This document shows positions 10,272 to 20,445 of a DNA stretch of 64,000 nt, one piece after another; the stretch's first letter is position 1, and each line of letters starts with the position of its first letter. A program made the translations under genes and the position numbers. The notes under the pieces are model-generated. The model saw only the letters and a program-made list of their open reading frames with translations, ran no database searches and had not been told where the DNA came from. This stretch comes from Phascolarctos cinereus (Eukaryota; Chordata; Mammalia; Diprotodontia; Phascolarctidae): contig NW_018344037.1 in the NCBI RefSeq assembly GCF_002099425.1, forward strand, positions 5,386,001 through 5,450,000, given 5' to 3'.

Positions 10272-12487
10272 TATATTTTTAAAATTTTTTTATTAATTTA
10301 TTTTGATTCATGAACAATCACTTCCATATGCTTTTGAGTTTAACATTTTTCTCCCCCTTTCTCCCTACCACCCTCCCCAAGACTGCACACAATCTGATAT
10401 AGGCTATACATTTACATTCCTATTAAACATATTTTCACACTAGTGAAGTTGTAAGTAAAAATTAAAACCAATAGGAGGAACCATCAGAAAGAGGTAACAA
10501 AACTCAACAGAAGAGGAAAAAAAATTACATTCACAGTTATGATTACTATCTGTGTCTTTTTCTCCATCCTTTTCCCCACTGTTTATGCTTTTCTTTCTCC
10601 TTTTTCCTTTCCCCCCTTCATTAGTGTTTTGCTTTTGACCACTGCCTCCTTCAGCCTCTCCTCCCTTCTATTATCCCTTCCCCTTTTCTTCCCCTTTGCC
10701 CTTACTGCTTACTTCCTCCTTTCTATCCCCTCCTCCCTTTTCTTTCCCCTTTTCCTTCCTACTGCCTATAGGACAAGTTAGATTTCTATACCTAACTGAT
10801 TATGTTATTCCCTTCTTGAGCCAAATCTGATGAGAGTAAGATTCAAACAATGCTCACCGCCCCCCCCTTCTTTCCCTCTGCTGTATAGGATTTTCTGTAT
10901 TTTCCTGTAATGTAATTTACCCTTGTCTGCCTCCTCCTTTCTCAGTACATTTTCTAAGATCAGACTAATCCACTTACTTGGATGCATTTAACCCACTTGA
11001 TTAGATTTTTTTTTATCATTACATCAAAGTCAACTAATATCCACCCCCTTTATGCATATCCTTTAACATGGTGTAATAACAATATAGTTCTCAAGAGTTG
11101 CAAGTGTCATCTTCCCTTGTAGGGATGTAAACAGTCCACCCTTATTAACAACATTTTGAATCTTTCTGTCCCATTTACCTTTTTATGTCTTTCTTGAATC
11201 TTGTACTTGAAGATCAAATTTTTTATTGAGCTCTGGTCTTTTTACCAGGAAGGTTTGGAAGTCCCCTATTTTGTTGAATATCCATTACCTCCCTTGAAAA
11301 ATCATGCTCATTTTTGCAGGGTAGTTGATCCTAGGCTGCAATCCTAGCTCCTTTGCTTTACTGAATATCATGTTCTATGCCCTACGATCTTTTAATGTAG
11401 ACTCTGCAAGGTCCTGTGTAATCCTGACTGTGGTTCCATGATATTTAAATTGTTTCTTTCTGGCTGCTTGCAACACCTTCTCTTTCATCTGGTAATTTGG
11501 AATTTTGCTATTATATTCCTTGGCATTGTCAATTTGGGATCTCTTTCAGGTGGTGAGCAGTGTATTCTTTCTATGGTTATTTTACCTTCTGGTTCTAGGA
11601 CTTCTGGGCAGTTTTCCTTTATGATTTCCTGAAAGATACTGTCCAGGCTCTTTTTTTCATCATGATTTTCAGGTAGTCCAATGATTTTTAAATTGTCTCT
11701 CCTGGATCGATTTTCCAGGTCGGTTGTTTTACCAATGAGGTATTTTACGTTTTCATCTATTTTTTCATTTTTTTGTTTCTGTTTGACTGATTCTTGCTCT
11801 CTCATAGAGTCATTAGTTTCCATTTGTCCAATTCTAGTTTTTAACAGATTGTTTTCTTCTGTTAGTTTTTGTACTTCCTTCTTCAATTGGCCAATTGTAT
11901 TTTTAAGGGATTTGTTTTCTTCAGTGTACTTTTTTTTCCAATTGGCCAATTGTATTTTTTAAGGACTCTTCTACTCTCTCATTAGACTTTTAAAATCCTT
12001 CTTGAGCTCTTCTAAGAAGGCTTTTTTGGGCTTCAGACCAGTTCATATTCCCTCTTGATGTTGCAGATGTGGGTTTGTTGATAATGTTGTCCTCTTCAGA
12101 ATTTCTGTCTTGATCTTCACTCTTCTCATAATATGAATCTATGGTACATTTCTTTTCACTCATGGTTTCTTTATTCCCTGGCCTTTAAAGAGATTGAGCT
12201 CTCCTGCTAGGGAACAGAGGGCACTGACCCAAGCTTCTTGTGTTGGGAGCCTAGGTCTTGGTCACTGGCTTTGTGTGCTGGGGCCTCTTATGTTGGCAAT
12301 TGGAGGCTAGGTTTGGCAGCTTACCTAGTGCTGGGCTGGAATCAGCAAGGCTGAAACTTTCAGGCAATTCTAAGTTGCCTTCTTTTCCTTTCCTTTAGCT
12401 TTCTTCAACTCCTTTTAGATGGGTGCTGCAGGGTGTTTATCTGCCTGGGGCTCCTTGCAATGCTGCCTCCCTTGTTTACTGTGGGTA
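10272..12487 (-). mobile_element. HAL1 element, minus strand, 3' end shortened
   Basis: Read on the minus strand, a 5' UTR (12487-12164) is followed by ORF1 (12163 to about 11183) and a spacer that is purine-rich on this strand (11150-10540). About 250 bp of L1 3' UTR follows, ending A-rich at about 10280. The ORF2 C-terminal relic seen in the plus-strand copy is missing; the spacer runs almost straight into the terminal 3' UTR. It is better preserved in ORF1 than the plus copy and may be younger, or just luckier. With the 6568-9945 copy it forms a long imperfect inverted repeat. Confidence 0.8.
11183..12163 (-). pseudogene. HAL1 ORF1 (coiled coil, RRM, C-terminal domain), partly open
   Basis: The start is chosen at the ATG at 12163-12161, giving MSEKKCTIDSYYEKSEDQD, which related copies share in position. 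A frame change follows in the coiled coil. A 154-codon open stretch at 11949-11485 then carries heptads (LKNTIGQLKKEVQKLTEEN) and the RRM opening (LENRSRRDNLKIIGLPEN), ending with RIHCSPPERDPKLTMPRNI. Beyond it the C-terminal domain is recognisable but interrupted, with a TAA at 11185-11183. By family knowledge the product is an L1-type RNA-binding trimer with nucleic-acid chaperone activity. Two adjacent copies of a caattggccaattg block in the coiled coil indicate a heptad duplication. The protein is not intact. Confidence 0.82.
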
Positions 12488-13002
12488 AAGAAATAAGAAA
12501 TCATTAAATCCAGATTAGAAGAATTGAAAATCAACCTGAGATCATGTCCCATGAATATCTTGAGTGAAATTGGCTCATTGGCAATAGGATCAAACTGTTA
12601 CCACTTCAATCTGAATGTTCTGTCTAATAATGCAAATCCCAATGCATTCATGATAGTTTTCTTATGTGACTCTTATTCCATTGAACAGGAATAGATACAT
12701 CAGAGAGTGCCATTTACCAAGGCATAAAGTTGGACAGGTTGTGATTGGTTCAAGGTTGGATTCTGATATGAGGGAAGGATTTTTAAAATAGTAAATAATG
12801 ATACATTAGCAAAAAGTAAGTCTCCAAAACTATGACTCCTGAAAGTAGGCTGTGCCTTATTGCTCAGTGGAAAACCATAGATTCAATGCTGGGAATGAAG
12901 TCAATTATAGCCAGAATTTTAGAGATACAGTGCTTCCTGGGGACTAAGGTTACAACAAAGGCAAAGAGTAGGTTTAATGCAAATGGGAGGTAAAGTTAAT
13001 AA
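12488..13002. other. Unassigned DNA
   Basis: Single-copy-looking sequence with no gene or repeat recognised. Confidence 0.5.
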
Positions 13003-13200
13003 TACCTAACTTTTATAGAATGATTTTAGATTTATGAGATAATTTCCATACATTATATAATTATATCCTCACAACAACCTCATGAAAATAGGACCATATG
13101 TACTGTCATTTCTTCTTTTCATATGGAGAAAGTGAAGTCCACAGAATTTAAATGAACATGTAACTAGAGAATATTAAAGACAAAATCTTAAAAAACATCA
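13003..13200 (-). mobile_element. MIR/CORE-SINE, antisense
   Basis: Antisense signature: an L2-like tail region (atataattatatcctcacaa, caacctcatgaaaatagg), then the complement of the CORE, where catatggagaaagtgaagtc corresponds to cagatgaggaaactgaggc. Confidence 0.6.
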
Positions 13201-14784
13201 GATCTTTCCTGGTAGTAAATACATCATTTCCCCCCCTATATAGCATGCTATCTCTTAGACACAAAAAGACACCCGTTTATGGTAGGAGTGCTTGATTTCA
13301 TAGTTTTAGATGTCAGGTGGTGCAATTCCAGAGAGATGGTGAGATCCATAGTGATCTTTTGAGATCAAACTGAAACATAATGTAGAAGAGCTTGAAAAAT
13401 TGAGAGGTCATATTGTTAAAGGGGTCACTAATATAAATATTAAAAGACTCAAAGTTGACGTCAGGGAATGAGGTGAAAGCTAGATCAATGGGGGAAAAAT
13501 AGGGAAAGTGACTTAGAGATTATTACATTACAGTGATAAATACAGAAAGACAATGGTATAAGTAGACTGAATGGAACATGAAAACTAAAGGTCATTGAGG
13601 GATGAGGTAGCAGAATGACCTGGAAGCAGATATTGGAAGAGAAAGTGTTACCCTCTTCCCCTGGCTTTGAAAGTCCCAGGTAGAGAGACAAGTGGCTACT
13701 AGTAGGAAAGTTGCGAGTGACATATGGTCTATTGAGAATGTGGTCTTGTTAATATCTTGGTCTTTAAAATTAGCTTATCATTATTTCTTTTTAAGTTTTT
13801 CCCCATTACTCTATTCTTTCTTTCCTTATTTAAGTTTTGTTTTGCAACTTTCACAATACTATTTCAGACTGATTTTTTATTTTGTTTTCTAATGTTAAGA
13901 ACCAAGTATCAAGGGATGCCCTGATTCAAATGCCTTTAATATAATCATGTATCTCCCTAGAACAAAGGATAGATATTGACTTCAACATCAGCATCCAGCT
14001 CTAGCAGTTAAGAAGCTTCATACTCCATTGGGTTTATGACTTTTTCCAAATTCTAAATCTTTACAATTAAGCCTTCACCAGTGGAGGCATAAAACTTTCA
14101 TTAATTCACTATAAATGAGTTTTCATTTTTCCTTTGTTTCTTAAGAAATATCATGATGAGAAATGTTATACCATAGTTTGAATGAGCTTAATAATTGGAA
14201 TTAAATGGCTGCTTTAAATGTATTGTAATCTAGAACTCAAATCGAATACAGATTTGAAAATAGCTGTACATGTGTAAAATATGCAACATTTTTGCCTAAA
14301 ATTTGTGTGGCCAACACTAATGAGGTCCTATTTTCATGAAAACTTGACAAACTACAATGTGAGTCTTTTATATCATACTTTAAGAGTATAGATATGTGAC
14401 TATGGTAAGATTTATTTCAAATTGTATTTCAAATAACCATGGGCAAAATCTGTGTATTACTGTATAACATCAGATCATTTTTATTTCATGTTATCTAATG
14501 CACTGTTTATACAACTAAAATAGATGTTAGCAACGATTACATGATGATTTTTCCCTTATTAGCAAAAACAAAGCTGAAGAAATCAGTGACAGAAATAAAA
14601 GGAGAATGTTACCTATTTTCTCACTTTTACTTTTTTTTGAAAAAAAGCCAGTGATATGCTTCCTTCCTAATGTGCATGAGCCACTGATATTAGACAGTCT
14701 AGTACCACTGAAAACTCACAACACAAAAGGGGGATTAGGTGACTCCAACATCACAAAGTATGATTCACTGTCCGGTACTCAACA
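13201..14784. other. Unassigned DNA
   Basis: No gene recognised. Positions 13260-13740 are purine-rich and could be a far-diverged antisense L2 segment, but I cannot align it with confidence. The rest is AT-rich and single-copy in appearance. Confidence 0.45.
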
Positions 14785-15032
14785 GGCATTTAAGAATGCC
14801 TACTAAGTGCAAAGCACTTTGATAGACACCAAAACAAAACAGTCTCTGCCTACAAGATTATGTTTAAATGGGCAAAATGATATGTGTTGCAGAAAAGCCA
14901 ATATAAAATATGTACAAAATAAATAAGAATATTTTAGGGGAGTAATGAATTAACATGTAGAAGAATCAAGAAAGGCCTGAAGAAAAGTAGTACTTGTACT
15001 GAATCTTAGATTTACAAGCTGAATGAACTCCG
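14785..15032 (-). mobile_element. L2 LINE fragment, antisense
   Basis: Starts with the antisense L2 3' tail (caggcatttaagaatgccta, ctaagtgcaaagcacttt) and continues with acagtctctgcctacaagat, aaatatgtacaaaataaata and aagaaaggcctgaagaaaag. This is the usual order for L2 read backwards from its 3' end. About 250 bp remains. Confidence 0.72.
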
Positions 15033-16630
15033 GCAAAATATCAATCAATAAAAATCACCTGAGGCTTATCAGTGATTTGATAGATCTGGACTTTCTTCAC
15101 GTTAAATGACAGAAGATCTAAATGGAAAGCAATAAAATGGATGGAGTAGTAGAAAAGGGAAATGGAATGGTATCACTGAAGAATTTCCCATTCACTGTCA
15201 ATATTTCCTCTGCTTATTGATAATTCTTCCCTAAGAATCTATCTGTTCAAAGTTCATTTGCTGAAATACTTTCTAAGGTTGTTTATAAACAGAAATTGGG
15301 TATTTATAAATTATGACCATTTAAAATCCCTTTCAGATAGAGTTGTTGACTTTAAGGATACAAAATCCTTCACTAAATTCCACTCAAATGATGAGATATG
15401 GAAGTGACCCCCTTCTTTTTAAGTCTATGCCTGCAAAGCATAAGCTCAGTTAGATCATGCCCAACTGAAAAGGCTTCAAGAACGGGCCAAGTGAGAGTCT
15501 CGGATGTCTGTCATCTTAAAACAAACCTAAGTTTGGGAAGCTTCATGACCAGTCTGGCTTCAGAGTGATAATTTTTGTCAGCCACAATATCATCTCAGTC
15601 ATAGAGGTCTTAGGCTCTCTGGCAAAGGAAGAAAAACCACAGAATCATCAATCTTAGAATACTTGAAGCATGGGAAAATGACTTCTGAATGATTTAAGTC
15701 ACAATCCTTGGCAATAGCACCTTTGCAGAATGTACACATGGTGCAATAAAGGCCAGGATTTTGTCCTTTTGTGTTTCCTCTTCTGATCTATGTGTTGAGG
15801 CTGTAGGGGTGTTGGTGAGTGAGTGCTGAGAGGAAAGGAGAGGGAAAACAGAAGGAGGCAGGTTATTAATTCAAGAATAAAGTTTACTAAAAAAAAATTT
15901 CACTTTTTTTCCTTCCCAACATGACAGTAACCTACCTCAAAATGAATATATTTTCTCAGCCTAGAATTTACTTACTTAAAATAATGTATATTCATTCTAG
16001 AAAAGCAAAGAAACCATTTTGTTAAATGCCTACAACTCTGTTACAGGCCTGTAATCATTGTCTTGATTATATTTAATAGCATCAATGTGTGCAGGTTTAT
16101 TTGGTATCTAATAGAGACAAATTTGAAATTACCAAAGGAAGCTCACTTGGCAGCTTAGGTTGGACTTCAATGTGAATGATGCTTCCCAACATGATAAATC
16201 ACACCTTAATCTACTAAACCAACAAACCCCATTTTCATTTTTCTTGTTCCAATTAAACATTGTGTGTTATTTATGCAGAATATATAAAAAGCTTTAGGTA
16301 TCTTTCTTTGTATAAGGGTACTTATCATTTAGAAACAGAATTGGAATGTTTTGATACACTAAGGTAGAATTATACCTTCTACTGTTTACATGCAAAGATA
16401 GACATGATCACTTATTCTGTGATGAGGGACTGACAGCACAAAGCTTCCTTTGCTAAGCAACCCTGAGCAGCCTTTTGTGGGATGATTCTATGCTATGATT
16501 TGCAGTGAAAAGGAAGCCAAAACTTTGACTGCTCCTTAAAAAGAAACCAATTTTTTAAGGCACAGCAGCTAATCAGAAATTACTGAAAATAATATGGTTT
16601 TGTAATAAATTGAACATTTGGGGTACGCGT
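15033..16630. other. Unassigned DNA
   Basis: No exon or known repeat recognised. 15480-15640 (gggccaagtgagagtctcgg onward) has the base composition of a retroposon or LTR piece but I cannot name it. 15960-16560 is AT-rich and could hold conserved noncoding sequence; nothing in the window tests that. Confidence 0.4.
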
Positions 16631-16644
16631 TAAGTATAGGTTCT
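16631..16644. repeat. Target-site duplication, left copy
   Basis: taagtataggttct, matched at 17219-17232 by taagtataggctct (13 of 14 identical). The pair brackets the element at 16645-17218. Confidence 0.8.
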
Positions 16645-17218
16645 CCTTACCTATGGGTGCTGTGCCCGAAGGAATATATATTCTGATGGCTGAAACTTCA
16701 CAATATATCTTGGGGTTCAAGGGGTAGATTTCTTTCTTAAGGACCACGTCTTAAACTCAAATCACTCTGGCTTTTATTGATTGGTCAACAATAGGTCCCA
16801 GTCTAAGACTTACTTGGTCATTGTTTGGGCCCTAATGTCTCAGAGTATAAACAGCAGTTGTTTCTGTTTTGGCCAGAAGGTCTTCCCCTCCCAGATTGAT
16901 TTTTTTTTTTTTGGCTAGTTAAAAAGAGGCCATTTTCCCTCTCATTTCTTACCTAGTGCTAATTACTGAATGGGTGTTACATCAGTCAAACAGATCTGGG
17001 AAAGACCTTAACTTGAAAAGGTCAAGGTCTCCCCCTGCATCTGTGGCCATCTCTAGTTGTCCTGATCTATATCTTGTCTCTAGACCCACATGGTTCTGGA
17101 TGACGGAGTGAGGCTGGTGACTTTGCACAGCCCTACCTCACTTAAATCCAGTTCACTTGTAAGTCATGGCATCACCTTCCTGATGTCATAGTATTATTTG
17201 AGAACAAAGGACAAACAA
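16645..17218 (+). mobile_element. Complete RTE-tailed non-autonomous retroposon
   Basis: A 574-bp unit flanked by a 14-bp direct repeat, as left by target-primed reverse transcription. The 3' portion (acctcacttaaatccagttc, tcatggcatcaccttcctga, tgatgtcatagtattatttg, then gagaacaaaggacaaacaat) resembles the tail of the RTE-like LINE at 28700-28760 and the short copy at 57030-57092. The 5' portion has no coding frame and contains a T-rich stretch near 16898. I infer a long SINE or internally deleted RTE mobilised in trans by that LINE. Marsupial RTE-dependent SINEs are known; whether this exact composite is catalogued I cannot say. Confidence 0.75.
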
Positions 17219-17232
17219 TAAGTATAGGCTCT
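17219..17232. repeat. Target-site duplication, right copy
   Basis: taagtataggctct, partner of 16631-16644. Confidence 0.8.
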
Positions 17233-17753
17233 AAATAACTTATATTTAAAATAAAATGGTGTGTGAGAAGTTTCTTCCATTATGAGAGAAACTGAACAGA
17301 TGTTTGCAGTGCGTAACTATAACTTTGTGATAGCAAAACAACTAGCCAAATCAATCAATCAATCCAATAGAAGAATGGCATGATGCTGGAACTGAATTGA
17401 AGAGTGGAATGATCCTAGGACTTAATTCCTCAGTGGAATTTATCAGTTGTCAGTTGCTAAGACTGATTTCATATGATAGCATAGTTAAGAAAATCAAATC
17501 AGTAACTCCTTGTAAAACTAACCTGACTACATATACACATACCATTTTAATTGCTCTAACTTGATCAATCAAAGTAACTTAAGAAGTGAAGCCAGGAAAA
17601 ACAAACATGAGATGTTTTACCAATGATTATTCTTTTGATTGATCTTCTAAGTCAAAACAATCAAATCATTTAGAGTGTATAGACAGCCAACGAATTAAAA
17701 TGAAATTAAAAGAGGAGATAATATCATGACAAACTTGCCAACCAGAAATATAT
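17233..17753. other. Unassigned DNA
   Basis: AT-rich, no gene or repeat recognised. Confidence 0.5.
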
Positions 17754-17827
17754 TTATGTGTGTATATGTATTATATATATACATATGTGTGCATGCATGC
17801 ATGTATGCATTCATGTGTGTGTGTAGG
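17754..17827. repeat. (TG/TA/CATG) microsatellite
   Basis: Alternating purine-pyrimidine tract with tgtgtata, atgcatgcatg and tgtgtgtgtg units, directly before a SINE head. Confidence 0.85.
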
Positions 17828-18057
17828 AGGCAGCTAGGTGGCTCAGTGGAAAGAACTCTGGGCTACAGTCAGGAAGAATTGAGTTAAAATCTGGCCTCAG
17901 ACACTTACTAGCTGTATAATTCTGGACAAGTCACTTAACCTCTTCTTGCCTTAATCCACTGGAGAAGGAAATGGCAAACTGCTCCAATATCCCTGTGGGC
18001 AGTATTGATGTGCTATCATCCATGAAGTGTCAGACACAAATGAATGACTGCACAACA
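17828..18057 (+). mobile_element. tRNA-derived SINE, full length, RTE-like tail
   Basis: Head gaggcagctaggtggctcag, then acagtcaggaagaattgagt and ctggcctcagacacttacta. The 3' half reads ggagaaggaaatggcaaact, gctccaatatccctgtgg, gaatgactgcacaacaata. The tail motif (aatgact...caacaa) is that of the BovB-type RTE near 31020, which suggests RTE-driven mobilisation. Confidence 0.85.
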
Positions 18058-18245
18058 ATACACACACACATGCACATGTTTGTGTGTATACATGTGTGTG
18101 TGTATATATATGTGTGTGTATACATACATACATGTATATATGTATGTATATATACACACATATAGGCAATGCACATGTATATACTTATGTATACATATAC
18201 ACATATTTATGTATATATGTATAGATATATATTTATGTATATGAT
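18058..18245. repeat. Compound CA/TG/TATG microsatellite
   Basis: Begins at the A-rich/CA tail of the preceding SINE and runs through acacacacatgc, tgtgtgtgtatata and tatgtatatata units. All open frames here are translated repeat. Confidence 0.9.
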
Positions 18246-18279
18246 ACAGGTAGAGATCATTTATTGACAGGTACTAACT

Positions 18280-18420
18280 CTTATTTTGGTCATCAAGAAG
18301 CTGAGGACTAGAGAGATTAAGTGATTTTCTAATTATCATATAGTTACTAAGTACAAGAGACAGAATTCAGATGTATACATTATAATTCAAAATTCAGTGA
18401 TTTTTCTATTAAACCACATA
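18280..18420 (-). mobile_element. MIR-like SINE, antisense
   Basis: Shows gaagctgaggactagagaga, ttaagtgattttctaattat and ttactaagtacaagagacag. This is the antisense order of the MIR core. Confidence 0.6.
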
Positions 18421-18554
18421 GTGTGTTCAAATTACAATCTTTGGCTATATGGCAAGTGTTAAAAATTCAAGATGAAACAAATGATTCCTGGACAGAAATA
18501 TATGTTGATTTATATTTTAGTGTTTAGGTTTGATCTCAGTTCCCTTCTGAAGTT

Positions 18555-18690
18555 AACAAACTATACTTACTATATGTGTGTGTGACACACATACATATGT
18601 ATGTATGCGTGCATGTACGTATATATATATATACACACATACATACATATGCAATATGTATGTTTATGTGTGTGTATGTAATCCTTACTT
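18555..18690. repeat. TG/ATAC microsatellite
   Basis: tatgtgtgtgtgacacacat, acatatgtatgtatgcgt and tatatatatatacacacata units. Confidence 0.85.
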
Positions 18691-19285
18691 TTGCTAATTT
18701 GCTATCAGGATATTTTGAAACAATATTATAAAATAGATTATGGGATTGAAGTTCACATTCTTTCCATTTTACTGTTAACTCCACAGTAGTATAAAGGTCT
18801 GAGCCTTAAATTGACAACACCTCTAAGAATTTTGAGATTTACCCAAAAAAAGTACAAAACAACAGCAGCAACAAATTTGTTAATTTGATAACCAGACTTA
18901 ATATAGAACACATGATTTAGCTACTGAAGTCACCCATTCTAGAAGATGTACACATGTGAGCTGTCAGTGATGATGGGATCATCTCAAACTCAGCCATGTG
19001 TAACTGATATTAAAATAAATTTCAACCTACTTTACTCAACTTGGATTAACCTGTGATTTCACTTATGGGTAGGGAGAACTCCTTGCAATAAAACTTCCTC
19101 TACAATATCGATTTGTATTTGCTGTACTTGTCCCTTTAGATGGATGACTGGGGCTCCAATAGGTGGTGACTTGTTTGGTATCATGTTGAGAGTTGGTGTT
19201 AGGAAGTAGACTTTAACCCAAGTCTTCTATGACACCCTGACTGGCTGACTGTGTTATGGAGGAAGGTTCATGGGGAGAGAACAAG
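18691..19285. other. Unassigned DNA
   Basis: No gene or repeat recognised. Confidence 0.5.
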
Positions 19286-19287
19286 CA

Positions 19288-19436
19288 TTTATTAAACAAT
19301 TACTATGTTCCAGACACTGTGCTAAACATGTTATAAATTTATCATATGATCCTCTTAACAACCCGGGGAGATATGTTCAAATATTATCTCCATTTTGCAG
19401 TTGAGGAAATTGAAGCAAACAGAAATTAAGTGTATT
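19288..19436 (-). mobile_element. MIR/L2-tailed SINE, antisense
   Basis: Starts caagcatttattaaacaatt, actatgttccagacactgtg (antisense L2-like tail), then gatcctcttaacaacccggg and ccattttgcagttgaggaaa. Confidence 0.75.
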
Positions 19437-19554
19437 CCTGGAGTTCGTCAGCCTCTGTAGACAGATGTCCTCTCAGGGCTTTCAGTACTGGGGAACCAAA
19501 ATATACCAACTTTTCTTTCTTAACCTAAAGACGTGACTTCTGTTGTTACTGGCC

Positions 19555-19800
19555 TGCGATACTGGAAAGAGACTTGATTTTGGGGTCAAAGATCTTGGGA
19601 TCAAAGCCTATCGCTTTCTAGCATGGTGACTTGTGGCAAATTCACCCCTCTGGCCTCAGTTTCCTTACCTATAGAATGGATCCTAAGGCAGTAAAAATAC
19701 ATTTGTACCACCACTATGGCTTTTGTGAAGATAAATTATGCTGATTTATAAAAGGCACTGTATAATAGTGAGTCATTTTCAATAGTTGTGGCCAGCTTTG
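19555..19800 (+). mobile_element. CORE-SINE, plus strand
   Basis: Shows tggaaagagacttgattttg, gatcaaagcctatcgctttc, atggtgacttgtggcaaatt and ctggcctcagtttccttacc, ending with aaaaggcactgtataatagt. MIR/THER1-type layout. Confidence 0.65.
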
Positions 19801-20190
19801 CTTAGTCATGTGAAAATGTCAGAACTGTATAACTCAGTAAACTTTTCTTTTATGTCTCCATTTAATCCAATAAATCAAACAGCTGTTTGAAGCCATGGTT
19901 GAGTATATTTCTCACAAAAGAACAATAAGGGAGTTTATAGAATCCCCATTTATTTCTCATAAAAATAATCTAATAAAAGAACTGTGTGAGTGGCCATGCC
20001 AAACTATTATTTGATGGATTACTCACCCCAGTTCTCCCACTAGTCATTCATGTTGGCACATGTCAATTCTACTTGGCTTGAAATTCCACCATTCAATTCA
20101 TTGAAAGATTAAATTACAAAAGTTGGGAAATTAATCAAAGGTAAGAATATAGGTCTACTAAATGACAGTTGATATTAATTATAGACTAAC
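19801..20190. other. Unassigned DNA
   Basis: No gene or repeat recognised. Confidence 0.5.
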
Positions 20191-20194
20191 AATC

Positions 20195-20445
20195 TCTGAG
20201 TTGAAGTAGATCTAAGAAAATCCTCTAGCCCAATCTATAACTGATCAAGAATGACCTCTACAACATCCTGTAATGTGATCATTCAGCATCTCTTGAGATA
20301 TCTCTAGTAATTAGACTCTCACTACCTCCAAAGGGAATTAATTCTATTTTTAAATAATTACATAGTAATTATTGGTAAATCTTTCCTCCTTGGGTCAAAC
20401 AAAATTAATCCAATCTGTCTCCTACACAATAGTCTTTCAGATATT
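20195..20445 (+). mobile_element. CR1/L3 LINE 3' fragment
   Basis: Matches the conserved CR1/L3 order: aaatcctctagcccaatcta, gatcattcagcatctcttga, gactctcactacctccaaag, aatctttcctccttgggtca. Ancient, pre-marsupial family. Confidence 0.65.

Noticed and set aside
11485-11949. 154-codon open frame as a possible host coiled-coil gene
   Set aside because: The RRM opening LENRSRRDNLKIIGLPEN and flanking HAL1 UTR and spacer show that it is L1-type ORF1.
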